Shown here: positions 32,388 through 40,619 of the stretch, piece after piece
How positions within the stretch are numbered: the stretch's first letter is position 1
Layout: every line of letters begins with the position of its first letter
Source of the DNA: UBA5543 sp964464965
Lineage (GTDB): Bacteria > Bacteroidota > Bacteroidia > Chitinophagales > Chitinophagaceae
Reading direction: 5' to 3'
DNA: 64,000 bases
NCBI GenBank assembly: GCA_964464965.1
Contig: CAYXHM010000003.1
Coordinates: 248,001 to 312,000, forward strand
Position numbers and translations under genes: made by a program
Notes under the pieces: model-generated
What the model saw: the letters and a program-made list of their open reading frames with translations, nothing else
Databases searched by the model: none
What the model was told of the DNA's origin: nothing

Positions 32388-34154
32388 TTACACTTCCTCT
32401 TTCTGCTTCTCCACCGCGGTGTACAACTGGTAGTAAGCACCCTTAGCTTCCAGCAGTGAACTATGGTTACCACGCTCTATGATCTGCCCCTTATCCATCA
32501 CAATAATTTCGTCAGCCTTACGGATGGTTGAAAGCCTGTGCGCTATCACAATAGAAGTACGCCCCTGTGTCATCTTATCTATTGCCTGCTGTATCAATTG
32601 TTCACTTTCACTGTCCACGCTCGATGTCGCTTCGTCCAGAACAAGTATGGATGGCTGGTACAGCAAGGCCCTGGCGAAAGAAAGTAATTGCTTCTGCCCC
32701 TGCGACAGTGTATTGCCACGCTCCATTACATTAAAGTGATAATCTCCCGGTAGTTTCATGATGTGCTCGTGCATACCCAGCATTTTGGTTACCCGTTTCA
32801 CTTCGTCCAGCGTTATGTCTTTATTGCGCAGCGTGATGTTCTCATAAATAGAACCGGAGAATAAAAACACATCCTGCAATACAATACCTACATGACTGCG
32901 CAGGTTGTGCACGTCATACTCGCGTATGTCTTTACCATCTATTTTTATGCTGCCGCTGTTTATTTCATACAGCCTGTTCAGCAGGCTGATGATGGATGTT
33001 TTACCCGCGCCTGTATGCCCCACCACAGCCATCGTCTTGCCCGCCTCCAGGTTGAACGATATGCCTTTCAATACGGGAACATCTTCTTTATAGCCAAAGT
33101 GCACATCTTCAAATGTTACATTACCGGCCACTTTCGCGGGTTGGTATTTGCCCTCATTTTTCAGGTGCTCTTTACTGTCCAGCACGGTAAATACACGCTC
33201 CGCTGCTATCATGCCCATTTGCAGCACGTTAAACTTATCAGCCAGCATACGCAGCGGGCGGAATAGTAAGTTGAGGTACATAACAAAGGCTATTATAACC
33301 CCCGGTGTGGTTTCAAAATGCATCATACGTACAGCGCCCCACCATACTAATAAGGCTATGGCTATTGTAGCGATGATCTCCACCACAGGGAAGAAAACCG
33401 AATAGGCAAATATGGCCTTGATATTCGCGTCGCGGTGCTCTTTGTTTATCTCGTTAAATTTATCGCCCTCGCGTTTTTCCGCAGCAAAGGCCTGCACTAT
33501 GTACATACCCACTATATGCTCCTGCACAAAGGCATTGAGCTGCGCCACCGCATTGCGCACCCGCTGGAAAGATTTGTTGACACTTTCTTTAAAAATATAA
33601 GTAGCTATGATGATAGCAGGGAATGTTGTCAGGCATATCAATGCCAGCTTCCAATCTGTTGCCAGCATCACTGCTATGATAGCTATAATGGTCAGTATAT
33701 CTGCTACTATGGATATAACCCCCTCGCCAAACACCTCGTTCACTGCTTCCAGGTCGTTGATGCTTCGTGTAGTGAGTGTTCCTATAGGTGTGCGGTCATA
33801 ATAGGCTATGTCCTGGAACAGTATTTTCCTGAACACTTTTTTGCGCATATCGTTCACCACCGTTTGCCCCAGCCAGCTTATCAGGTACATAAACCAGAAG
33901 CGCAGCAGGTTTTCCGCCAGCAGTATGCCCAGTTGTATCACCGTTATCCATATCAGTGCTTCCAGCATACCATTAGCTATATAGCGGTCAACAGATAGCT
34001 GTATCAGGTACGGGCGCAACGGTGCAACCGCAGCCAGCACCACGCTCAGGCATACAGATATGTACAGGCTCTTTTTATACGGGGCTGTAAATGAAAACAC
34101 GCGCCTCAGCAGCGACATGTCAAATATCTTTTTTATCTCGTTGGTTTGCGGCAC
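32388..34154 (-). CDS. ABC exporter, fused membrane and ATPase domains
   Basis: A 588-residue half-transporter of the MsbA/MdlB type. The N-terminal 320 residues hold six transmembrane helices (ABC_membrane); the ATPase domain (about 345-588) has Walker A GHTGAGKTS, signature LSQGQKQ, Walker B ILVLDEATSS and the H-loop IAHRLST. Half-transporters dimerise to export lipids, drugs or peptides; the substrate cannot be read. The start is GTG at 34154, only 3 nt after the prfB stop; ATG at 34118 would shorten the N-terminus by 12 residues. It is co-transcribed with prfB. Confidence 0.93.
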   Translation of the reverse strand: MPQTNEIKKIFDMSLLRRVFSFTAPYKKSLYISVCLSVVLAAVAPLRPYLIQLSVDRYIANGMLEALIWITVIQLGILLAENLLRFWFMYLISWLGQTVVNDMRKKVFRKILFQDIAYYDRTPIGTLTTRSINDLEAVNEVFGEGVISIVADILTIIAIIAVMLATDWKLALICLTTFPAIIIATYIFKESVNKSFQRVRNAVAQLNAFVQEHIVGMYIVQAFAAEKREGDKFNEINKEHRDANIKAIFAYSVFFPVVEIIATIAIALLVWWGAVRMMHFETTPGVIIAFVMYLNLLFRPLRMLADKFNVLQMGMIAAERVFTVLDSKEHLKNEGKYQPAKVAGNVTFEDVHFGYKEDVPVLKGISFNLEAGKTMAVVGHTGAGKTSIISLLNRLYEINSGSIKIDGKDIREYDVHNLRSHVGIVLQDVFLFSGSIYENITLRNKDITLDEVKRVTKMLGMHEHIMKLPGDYHFNVMERGNTLSQGQKQLLSFARALLYQPSILVLDEATSSVDSESEQLIQQAIDKMTQGRTSIVIAHRLSTIRKADEIIVMDKGQIIERGNHSSLLEAKGAYYQLYTAVEKQKEEV

Positions 34155-34157
34155 AGT

Positions 34158-35249
34158 TTAGTCTTGCTCCTCTTTGATTGTCATCAGGTAGGCTTTTATA
34201 AAGCCGTCTATCTCGCCGTCCATTACGGGTTGCACATTGCCCACCTCGTAGTCGGTGCGGTGGTCTTTTATCATTTTGTAAGGGTGGAATACATACGACC
34301 GTATCTGCGATCCCCATTCTATTTTCTTCTTGCTCGAGTTGGCTGCGTTTTTCAGTTCTTCACGTTTGCGTATCTCTTCCTCGTACAGGCGGCTTTTCAG
34401 CATGGTCAGCGCTTTTTCCCTGTTCTCGCCCTGCGTACGCGCCTGCTGGCATTCTATCACTATGCCGCTGGGTATGTGCTTCAATCGCACCGCCGTTTCC
34501 ACCTTGTTCACGTTTTGGCCGCCCTTACCGCCTGCACGGTAAAAATCCCATTCCAGGTCTGCCGGGTTCACGGCTATTTCTATACTATCATCCACCAGCG
34601 GGTAAACAAATACTGATGCGAACGAAGTATGCCTGCGTGCGTTACTGTCAAAAGGGGATATACGCACCAGGCGGTGTACGCCGCTTTCCGCCTTCAGCAA
34701 CCCGTAAGAAAACTCGCCGTCAAACTCTATGGTAGCTTGTTTTATACCAGCGCCGTCACCGTCCTGCAGGTCCAGTTCGCTTACTTTCCAGCCCTGTTTT
34801 TCGCCATACATGCGGTACATGCGCAGCAGCATCTCCGCCCAGTCCTGGCTTTCAGTACCACCCGCACCACTGTTTATCACCATTACCGCAGGCATCTCAT
34901 CTTCAGGCTCGTTCAGCGTAGAGCGGAACTCCCCATCTTCTATATCATTCACCGCTGCCTCGTAGGCTGCGCGTACTTCTTCCTCTTCAGCTTCGCCTTC
35001 CTTCCAGAAGTCGAACAGTACGGCAAAATCCTCTACCGCACCATTTATTTTTTCGTACAGGTCTATCCAGAATTTGTTGACCTTAATTTCCTTAAGGATA
35101 CCTGTGGCACGCACATTATCATCCCAGAAGCCGGCCGAAAGTGTAAGCTGCTTGTCGCTCTCCATTTTGGCCGCGCGCTCGTCTATACGTAAAAAACGGT
35201 GCAGGTGTTTCACCCGCGCCCGCATATCCTTTATTTGTTCCTGCGTCAT
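34158..35249 (-). CDS. prfB: Peptide chain release factor 2
   Basis: A 363-residue class I release factor for UGA/UAA. It has the codon-recognition SPF tripeptide (VRISPFDSNA) and the catalytic GGQ loop (RAGGKGGQNVNKVE). Unlike many bacteria, the frame runs straight through the position near codon 25 where an in-frame UGA and +1 frameshift usually sit; here that region reads HLHRFLRIDERAA. I start at ATG 35249 because a -7 box lies just upstream; the open frame extends 20 codons further. Confidence 0.95.
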   Translation of the reverse strand: MTQEQIKDMRARVKHLHRFLRIDERAAKMESDKQLTLSAGFWDDNVRATGILKEIKVNKFWIDLYEKINGAVEDFAVLFDFWKEGEAEEEEVRAAYEAAVNDIEDGEFRSTLNEPEDEMPAVMVINSGAGGTESQDWAEMLLRMYRMYGEKQGWKVSELDLQDGDGAGIKQATIEFDGEFSYGLLKAESGVHRLVRISPFDSNARRHTSFASVFVYPLVDDSIEIAVNPADLEWDFYRAGGKGGQNVNKVETAVRLKHIPSGIVIECQQARTQGENREKALTMLKSRLYEEEIRKREELKNAANSSKKKIEWGSQIRSYVFHPYKMIKDHRTDYEVGNVQPVMDGEIDGFIKAYLMTIKEEQD

Positions 35250-35258
35250 AAACAGGTG

Positions 35259-35285
35259 CAAAGGTAATACTTTGTAATGTGCCAA
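35259..35285 (-). promoter_or_regulatory. Promoter of prfB
   Basis: Minus strand: TTG (35285-35283), 16 nt, TACCTTTG (35266-35259). The -7 box ends 9 nt before the prfB ATG. The -33 element is less certain; another TTG lies 8 nt further upstream. Confidence 0.5.
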
Positions 35286-35330
35286 TGTGACAATACAGCA
35301 ATGTGCCAATTGGCGGATATTATAAGGCTT

Positions 35331-35425
35331 GCCCGGGCCGGGGACGGCTATTTGGCTGCGGTGGCGTTAGCACCGTTCTGCTGTGGGATTGCTATGTGGC
35401 ACCCCGGGAATGACGCCCCGGCTCG
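35331..35425. repeat. GC-rich palindromic intergenic element
   Basis: In a 263-nt gene-free stretch, a clearly GC-richer block carries an outer inverted repeat (GCCGGGG 35337-35343 / CCCCGGC 35416-35422) and an inner hairpin (CGGTG / CACCG, 35359-35375). The rest of the stretch is AT-rich and unremarkable. Its composition and nested symmetry suggest a dispersed repetitive element; I cannot see a second copy in the window. Confidence 0.45.
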
Positions 35426-35512
35426 TGCTTTTTATTCTTTACAGCTATAGATGATATTTTCAGTGTATTTTTGAGCCCACTATAAAAAAATCCAACAAAA
35501 CAACTTTAGTAG

Positions 35513-36265
35513 ATGAAATATTCTTTAAATTTTAAAAAATGTATTTCATTTCTTAATATCCGTATAAATCACATTAAATATGCATGGAAAGAAGAATTAA
35601 AAGACCCGGTATTCTGCGCTAAGCTCATATCTATACCCGTTTTATTTCTCACCTATTCATGGGTTACCCAGCATTTGGGCAGTTATATACAAAATAGGAA
35701 AGGCATGCTGCTGGCAGATCCTTTCCTGGCTTTTTTCCCAAAAGCAGACTATTCCGGTCATATCTTCCTGTTGTTATACAGCTCGGTATTGATAGTAATA
35801 ATAGGCCATGCCAGCAAGCCGGGTATTATTTTACGCCTGGTGCAGATGCATTTTGCTGTAGCAGTGTGCCGCCAGTTATGCATACTTAGTTTTGCACTTG
35901 AACCTCCTGTTGACATAATTATCCTGAGGGATATTTTGCTGGAGAACACTGTATATCCTCATGCCCCGCTTACAAAAGATCTTTTTTTCAGCGGGCATGT
36001 AGCAAGTATATGGATATACTTTTTATACACGCGGTCCAGGCCACTGAAGTATTGCTTTGCCCTGGCAACAATCATTATGGGCTGGATGATATTGTGTATG
36101 CGTGTGCATTACACCTATGACATACTTGGCGCACTATTATTTACAAGTATTATTTACCTGCTTTTTGAAAAAGTAAAATATAGCAGGCGTAGCATTACTC
36201 CTGATTTCCTGGAAAAGACAAACCCGGCGCCTGCCCGGCAGGAGCGTGGCGGGCCAATCAGGTAG
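35513..36265 (+). CDS. PAP2-superfamily membrane phosphatase/phosphotransferase (PAP2_C, sphingomyelin-synthase-like)
   Basis: A 250-residue integral-membrane protein with about six transmembrane segments. Two PAP2 catalytic motifs are visible: DLFFSGHVA (C2, the SGH triad) at about residues 156-164 and RVHYTYDILGA (C3, His and Asp) at about 201-211. The HYTYD form is typical of the PAP2_C group, which includes sphingomyelin and inositol-phosphoceramide synthases. Many Bacteroidota make sphingolipids, so a lipid head-group role is plausible; a simple lipid phosphatase is equally possible. It stands alone and its last 20 codons run into the GC-richer 3' side. Confidence 0.78.
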   Translation: MKYSLNFKKCISFLNIRINHIKYAWKEELKDPVFCAKLISIPVLFLTYSWVTQHLGSYIQNRKGMLLADPFLAFFPKADYSGHIFLLLYSSVLIVIIGHASKPGIILRLVQMHFAVAVCRQLCILSFALEPPVDIIILRDILLENTVYPHAPLTKDLFFSGHVASIWIYFLYTRSRPLKYCFALATIIMGWMILCMRVHYTYDILGALLFTSIIYLLFEKVKYSRRSITPDFLEKTNPAPARQERGGPIR

Positions 36266-36297
36266 CGGTGAAGGGAGCATGCCCACACACAACACTA

Positions 36298-36331
36298 AAA
36301 CGGCCCGTTTCAGAATTGAAACGGGCCGTTT
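36298..36331. terminator. Bidirectional terminator between PAP2 gene and small lipoprotein
   Basis: A perfect 15-bp stem (AAACGGCCCGTTTCA and its complement) with a 4-nt GAAT loop. A/T-rich flanks on both sides fit termination of both convergent genes. Confidence 0.85.
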
Positions 36332-36349
36332 AAATTATTTCATTGCTAA

Positions 36350-36562
36350 CTATAGCGCGCATGAACCACCGCTGGCCTTAGCGCCTATGTTTTGCTTGCT
36401 GCATGTAGCCTCAGCTTCAGACTTCTTAGATGCTTTAAACTCAGTTGCTGTAGTACCTACACTGGAACCCGGATATACACAGGTACAGGTATATTTCTTC
36501 TCGCACGATGATAAAGCAGTCATTAGTGTTATTCCTATCACTGCTAATTTTATTATTTTCAT
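36350..36562 (-). CDS. Small cysteine-rich lipoprotein
   Basis: A 70-residue lipoprotein: signal MKIIKLAVIGITLMTAL, lipobox SSC (Cys 20), then a 50-residue mature part with four more Cys (CTC, ATC, GSC). The four cysteines could form two disulfides. No known family. The frame is open upstream to 36730, but the signal peptide fixes the start at ATG 36562. Confidence 0.78.
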   Translation of the reverse strand: MKIIKLAVIGITLMTALSSCEKKYTCTCVYPGSSVGTTATEFKASKKSEAEATCSKQNIGAKASGGSCAL

Positions 36563-36663
36563 AAAATATTTGTATTTAACCCTTATAAGGCAATTTCTAT
36601 GCCATTTGTTCAAAACTAAACTTGTGTAATGTATATAGCGCTGATGTTGTAAACACGAACTCC

Positions 36664-36769
36664 CGTCATTGCCACAAAGTATTGACGAATGTCGATATGC
36701 CGGAAGCAATCTCAAGACCAGCAGGAGCAACCACTCATTTAGTGAGATGGCTTCGTACTCGCTATAACG
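36664..36769. repeat. Degenerate palindromic intergenic repeat
   Basis: Contains GAAGCAATCTC (36703-36713) opposed by GAGATGGCTTC (36744-36754, one mismatch), and CGTCATTGCCA (36664-36674) opposed by a diverged CGCTATAACG block (36760-36769). These are the pieces of the CGTCATTGCGAG...GAAGCAATCTC palindromes found between genes in many Bacteroidota. It lies just 3' of the broken HEPN-like gene. Confidence 0.5.
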
Positions 36770-36817
36770 AAAGGGAAAGGAGATTTGAAAAAGCTCCCCA
36801 CACCACTTAAGGGGTAA

Positions 36818-37911
36818 TTACTTTTTTTTGTTCCTTTTTAATTGTGCAGTACTTCTCTCTTCTATATTTTTTTGATATTCTTTATCTAATAGATAAGCTG
36901 TATGGCCAAATATTAAATTTTTTAAAAAACTATTTCTTTTAATGTCGTCTTCGAAAATGGAATTGTCAAACATAATAATCATTGTCAAAGTAGCCCTTAA
37001 TAATTCATCAACTCGCACAGATATGCTTTTTAACATCTCTGGATTTACTTGTTTGTTAGACGGGCTTTGACCATGTAGAAAGGTTGACCGCAAATCATAT
37101 GCCCATTTTAAATCATTAAAAATGGACATTCTTTCTTCAGCACTTTCTTCAAGATAAAAGGCTGCTCGTTCACAAACCTTTTGAGTTACTTCATTTCTTT
37201 CGTTGGTAAATACGCATTCAAAAAGGGGCATGCAAGACGATATTCGATAAACTAAATACTCTAACCTTCGAGCAGAATGCAGAAATACAAATGCTCTTTG
37301 AAAAACATTGTATTCACCATAATTAAAGTCTTTATGGTGTCCTTGCATTCCACCTATTCTTTTTCCATCTTGACTAAAATTCCATTCTAAAGGTTCAGGC
37401 GGTAAGGGTTTTGCTTTAGCGCGCGATAATATTTGATAAGTTTTATCTGCTATTCTACTCGCAAGTTGTATCTCTGTAATATTATACTTCGTCATTTCCC
37501 TTTTTCCATAGGAGTTATTCAGTATTGAAGACGAAGTAATCTCAACTACTGCTTTCTCAACTTCAGGTATAAATGCGATAACAGTGCCAAGACTGATGCT
37601 ATTATCTTTCACAAACCATAAAAAATTAATAAAATTCATCAAATTATCACAAAGGGTTTTAGCCTTTATCGTTAAATCGTCTTGAAGTTCAACTAACGTT
37701 GCTGTATCATTAGTTATCTCAAATTCACTAATCGCAAACGCGCTATTTCTACATAGTGTGTAATGTTATTTCCTAAATGAAACAATACATGTTCTGTAAA
37801 GAAGTTTTCTCTTTTAGACTTATCATTTGTAATCAAAAATGGTTCAATAGCGATAGTGCCAACATTTTCGAATGTTAGATAGTTTATATTAAATAAAATT
37901 TTTGCCTTCAT
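36818..37911 (-). pseudogene. HEPN-domain-like protein, disrupted by a frameshift
   Basis: Two open frames (37911-37714 and 37642-36818) join into one protein of about 363 residues if two bases (CG) are removed from the GCGCG at about 37737-37741. The reading then continues ...YVEIAFAISEFEITND... without a stop, through the 70-nt stretch between the two frames. The C-terminal half has a helical region with RSTFLHG, an R-x4-H motif like the RNase motif of HEPN proteins, in a setting similar to ApeA-like HEPN proteins. The gene is more AT-rich than its neighbours. It is either a recent pseudogene, a phase-variable or recoded gene, or a sequencing error. The intact family might be an antiviral or stress RNase; that is inference. 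Confidence 0.6.
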
Positions 37912-37942
37912 TTTGTGACATTAATAGAACTATATTCCCGTT

Positions 37943-37966
37943 AGGCGTAGTGTCCACACTACGCCT
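37943..37966. other. Inverted repeat (hairpin) between HEPN-like gene and DUF695 gene
   Basis: AGGCGTAGTG and its complement CACTACGCCT are separated by 2-3 nt. No T tract follows on either strand, so it may be a weak terminator or an element boundary at the edge of the AT-rich gene. Confidence 0.5.
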
Positions 37967-37989
37967 ATATGGGCAAATCTCCTGATTTA

Positions 37990-39084
37990 CTACACTCCGC
38001 CAAACCGCTCAAAACTCTGCCAGTACTTGTCCTTATAAATATCAAAGCTGATATCAGCCCTGCCGGCATATTGCTTTTCTACATTGCGCAGCACTTTAGA
38101 CGGCTGCCTGAAATCTTTACAGGCATAGTACAGTTCACGCGCACCATCCGCCGTTTGGCGGCCTATGTTTATGTAACCGTCCGCATCTTTCAGTTCTGCC
38201 TGTATGGCGTTTTGTATGCCTTCCATCATGTCCAGCGTTGCATCGTCGGGCATACCATCGCTGTTGCCTTTGTACTGTATCGTTACCACCATTATCCAGG
38301 GGTGAGAAGCCTTGCGGTCCCATTTCAGCACATCAGCATTTATAGTGGCTACCAATGGCCTGCCACTTTCTACAGTGCCCTGCAGCAAAGAATATTTATC
38401 ATCGGCTGTGCTGCGCCTCGTGCCTTCGTATTTTTCTACAAACTCCTTTTCCCGCCATGTTAAGTATTCCTCCAGCTTGTCTATCGGTACCGGTTCCTTG
38501 GTAGCAGCTTCCCTGCCTGTTATGCTCATATTATCTATAGTGCTTACAAACTGTAGCTCGCCCAGATAGTTGTCCAGGTACAGGTACACACCCTGTGCCA
38601 TAGCCTTGGCTTCCTCATCGCGATAGTCGTCATGCACAATGGTAATATCTATCTCGTCAGGATATGCAGCGTTTTCTTTGGCATAAAAATGAATGTTCGT
38701 GCTGTTGAAATCGAAGCCCGCAATACGCAGCCCCACACCACTGCCCATGGCTGGTTTCATAGCGGTAAACTTCCAGCCCGGCATAGGTGGTGCAGCTGCT
38801 ACCAGTTCCTCCACGGCTGCTATGCTTTTAAACTTGCCATCCACGGTCAGCACCAGCTCAACAGTGCCATCATGTACACCCACCGCGTAAAATATATCAT
38901 CATTCAGCTGGTGTAGTTTAGGGCGTATCACATCAAACACCTTCTTCTCAATATTCCCGTTTGCTTTTATCACTGCTGCAAATCCCTGCTCATGCTGCCG
39001 GAACCAGTTCCAGAAATCCGCATAAGAATTTATCGGGGTTTCCTCTTCCTGTTTGCCACCAAATATGCTGCTTAAAAATCCCAT
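37990..39084 (-). CDS. DUF695 domain protein
   Basis: A 364-residue cytosolic protein without signal peptide. The C-terminal 130 residues (HPWIMVVTIQYKGNSDGMPDDATLD ... DADGYINIGRQTADGARELYYACKDF) match the DUF695 pattern; the first 230 residues are a second alpha/beta region that homologues often share. Function unknown. The N-terminal MGFLSSIFGGK is a short amphipathic stretch. It stands alone between the HEPN-like remnant and a 440-nt gene-free region. Confidence 0.75.
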   Translation of the reverse strand: MGFLSSIFGGKQEEETPINSYADFWNWFRQHEQGFAAVIKANGNIEKKVFDVIRPKLHQLNDDIFYAVGVHDGTVELVLTVDGKFKSIAAVEELVAAAPPMPGWKFTAMKPAMGSGVGLRIAGFDFNSTNIHFYAKENAAYPDEIDITIVHDDYRDEEAKAMAQGVYLYLDNYLGELQFVSTIDNMSITGREAATKEPVPIDKLEEYLTWREKEFVEKYEGTRRSTADDKYSLLQGTVESGRPLVATINADVLKWDRKASHPWIMVVTIQYKGNSDGMPDDATLDMMEGIQNAIQAELKDADGYINIGRQTADGARELYYACKDFRQPSKVLRNVEKQYAGRADISFDIYKDKYWQSFERFGGV

Positions 39085-39526
39085 AGTGTCGTTTTTGTAA
39101 TAAATAAAGCTACTGGTTTTTTCCGTATATCAAAGGCTGTAATTGTAAGATAATAAACTTGTTAAATACATTGAAATTATGTATATTTACATAATGTATT
39201 TTGCCGTAAAAAAAACCGTAGCTGCCATGCCCGGCCCGACAGGACAAACATTTAAAAGACAACAAATCGCAAGAAATTTGCACGATGAAAAACACAACAA
39301 AATTAGTCCCTCCCGGAATTTAGCCCGTTATGGCGGGGATATGAGCGTCCTTCGCGTTAGACGAGGCAGAACAAAAAAAGTAGTAAAAAGGACAACAAAT
39401 CGCAACAAAAACCACTTCAGGGAAGTTGGGTCACATACCAAAACCATCATTTTGTAGTTTTCCTTTCAAAGGCATGCAACCCTTTTAAAAAATGCCTTGT
39501 CTTTAGTACGAATTTAACCCGCTTGG
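39085..39526. other. Gene-free region with AT-rich palindrome and direct repeats
   Basis: I see no convincing gene here. It holds a perfect AT-rich palindrome (ATTATGTA / TACATAAT, 39176-39195) and a 15-bp exact direct repeat GACAACAAATCGCAA at 39258-39272 and 39391-39405. It is upstream of the third sigma factor gene, and the palindrome is a candidate operator. An open frame of 92 codons over 39179-39457 has very basic, low-quality protein composition and is not called. Confidence 0.45.
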
Positions 39527-40081
39527 ATGGCCGGCAACACTCACGACATACACAAAGCCCTGGTAGAGCGTTGCCGCAATGGCGACCACAGGGCGCAGTA
39601 TGAGGTGTACAGGCTGTACAGTGGCGCTATGTATAATATATGCCTGCGCATATTGAACCATGTAGGCGAAGCGGAAGATGTATTGCAGGAGTCATTCCTG
39701 CAGGCCTTTAACAAACTGAATGAGCTCCGTGCGGACGTGACCTTTGGCATATGGCTGAAACGCATAGTAGTAAACCGCAGCGTGAACGCCCTGAAAAAAC
39801 GCAAGCTGCAACTGGTAGAGGAAATACCCGATAGCGAAGATGTAGTGTATGAAGGTGAAGAAGACTACGAGCTTGAGGTGAAAAGGGTGCACGAAGCCAT
39901 ACAGCAACTGCCCGATGGCTACCGTATAGTGCTGACCCTGTATCTGCTGGAGGGCTATGATCATGCCGAAATAGCGGAGATAATGGGTATAACGGAGGGG
40001 ACATCAAAGTCGCAATACAACCGGGCAAAGGCGAAGTTGAAAACAATATTAATCAGGAGGAATTATGCAGGACAGGATTGA
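39527..40081 (+). CDS. ECF-type RNA polymerase sigma factor (locus 3)
   Basis: A 184-residue sigma-70 family member: region 2 at about residues 20-90 (YRLYSGAMYNICLRIL...EDVLQESFLQAF...FGIWLKRIVVNRS) and region 4 at about 120-180 (LPDGYRIVLTLYLLEGYDHAEIAEIMGITEGTSKSQYNRAKAKLK). ATG start. Its last 17 nt overlap the next gene, which has a strong ribosome-binding site inside the sigma gene, so the two are translationally coupled. Confidence 0.93.
   Translation: MAGNTHDIHKALVERCRNGDHRAQYEVYRLYSGAMYNICLRILNHVGEAEDVLQESFLQAFNKLNELRADVTFGIWLKRIVVNRSVNALKKRKLQLVEEIPDSEDVVYEGEEDYELEVKRVHEAIQQLPDGYRIVLTLYLLEGYDHAEIAEIMGITEGTSKSQYNRAKAKLKTILIRRNYAGQD
40055..40060 (+). promoter_or_regulatory. Strong Shine-Dalgarno sequence for the anti-sigma gene
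   Basis: AGGAGG with 4 nt to the ATG at 40065, inside the end of the sigma gene. Such strong sites are rare in this window and more generally in Bacteroidota, and this one decides the start. Confidence 0.65.
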
Positions 40082-40607
40082 GAAATTTATACGTGAGCAC
40101 AGGGCTGCATTGGATGTGCATGAACCACGGGCGCAACTGTGGGATAAGCTGGATGAAAGCCTGCAGCAGCGCAAGGCGCACAGCCGCTGGCGGGTTACGG
40201 CCATAGCAGCATCCTTGTTCCTGGTAGTATTCATTGCGTCCTGGGCGGTGATGACCTTAAGCGACAGGCCGCAGGCAAATATACAGGTTGCAGCTTCGCA
40301 AAACGAGGCGAAAGAAGCAGAGGTGTATTATACAGGTATAGTAGAAGAAAAACAGGCCGAACTGGGCAGGTATGCTGCTACGCAGCCGCAACTGTATAGT
40401 CGCTTTAAGGAAGACCTTTCTGAGCTGCGAGTTTCTTACGCCAGGTTGAAAGCTGAGTACGCTACAACCCCCGAAAAGGAAATTGTATTGCAGGCGATGA
40501 TAGAAAACCTGCAATTGCAAACACAAATTATAGAACTGCAACTGGACATTATGAAGAAGGCACCGCGTAATACGGCAGCCGATACATCAAGGCAAACATT
40601 CACCTAA
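40065..40607 (+). CDS. Probable membrane anti-sigma factor
   Basis: A 180-residue protein: a cytoplasmic helix-rich segment (1-42, HEPRAQLWDKLDESLQQRK), one transmembrane helix (43-65), and a periplasmic part that is mostly alpha-helical and likely a coiled coil (about 78-165). The layout and the 17-nt overlap with the sigma gene make it the likely anti-sigma factor. It has no zinc-binding HxxxCxxC (ZAS) motif, so sequestration would use a different fold. The DUF4097-like gene follows 12 nt later. Confidence 0.75.
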   Translation: MQDRIEKFIREHRAALDVHEPRAQLWDKLDESLQQRKAHSRWRVTAIAASLFLVVFIASWAVMTLSDRPQANIQVAASQNEAKEAEVYYTGIVEEKQAELGRYAATQPQLYSRFKEDLSELRVSYARLKAEYATTPEKEIVLQAMIENLQLQTQIIELQLDIMKKAPRNTAADTSRQTFT

Positions 40608-40619
40608 AAAGATACTGAA

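Noticed and set aside
33435..33998. 187-codon plus-strand frame opposite the ABC exporter
   Set aside because: Shadow frame; the minus-strand gene has full ABC motifs.
34629..35192. 187-codon plus-strand frame opposite prfB
   Set aside because: Shadow of prfB on the other strand.
35249..35309. Longer N-terminus of prfB (20 extra codons)
   Set aside because: A promoter -7 box lies between the two starts, and the extension has no conserved content.
37943..37966. Attachment site of a mobile element at the HEPN-like gene
   Set aside because: Only a short hairpin is visible, with no direct repeats at both ends of the AT-rich segment and no integrase.
39179..39457. Open frame of 92 codons on the plus strand upstream of sigma 3
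   Set aside because: Very basic composition, no domain, overlaps a palindrome and repeats; not convincing as a gene.
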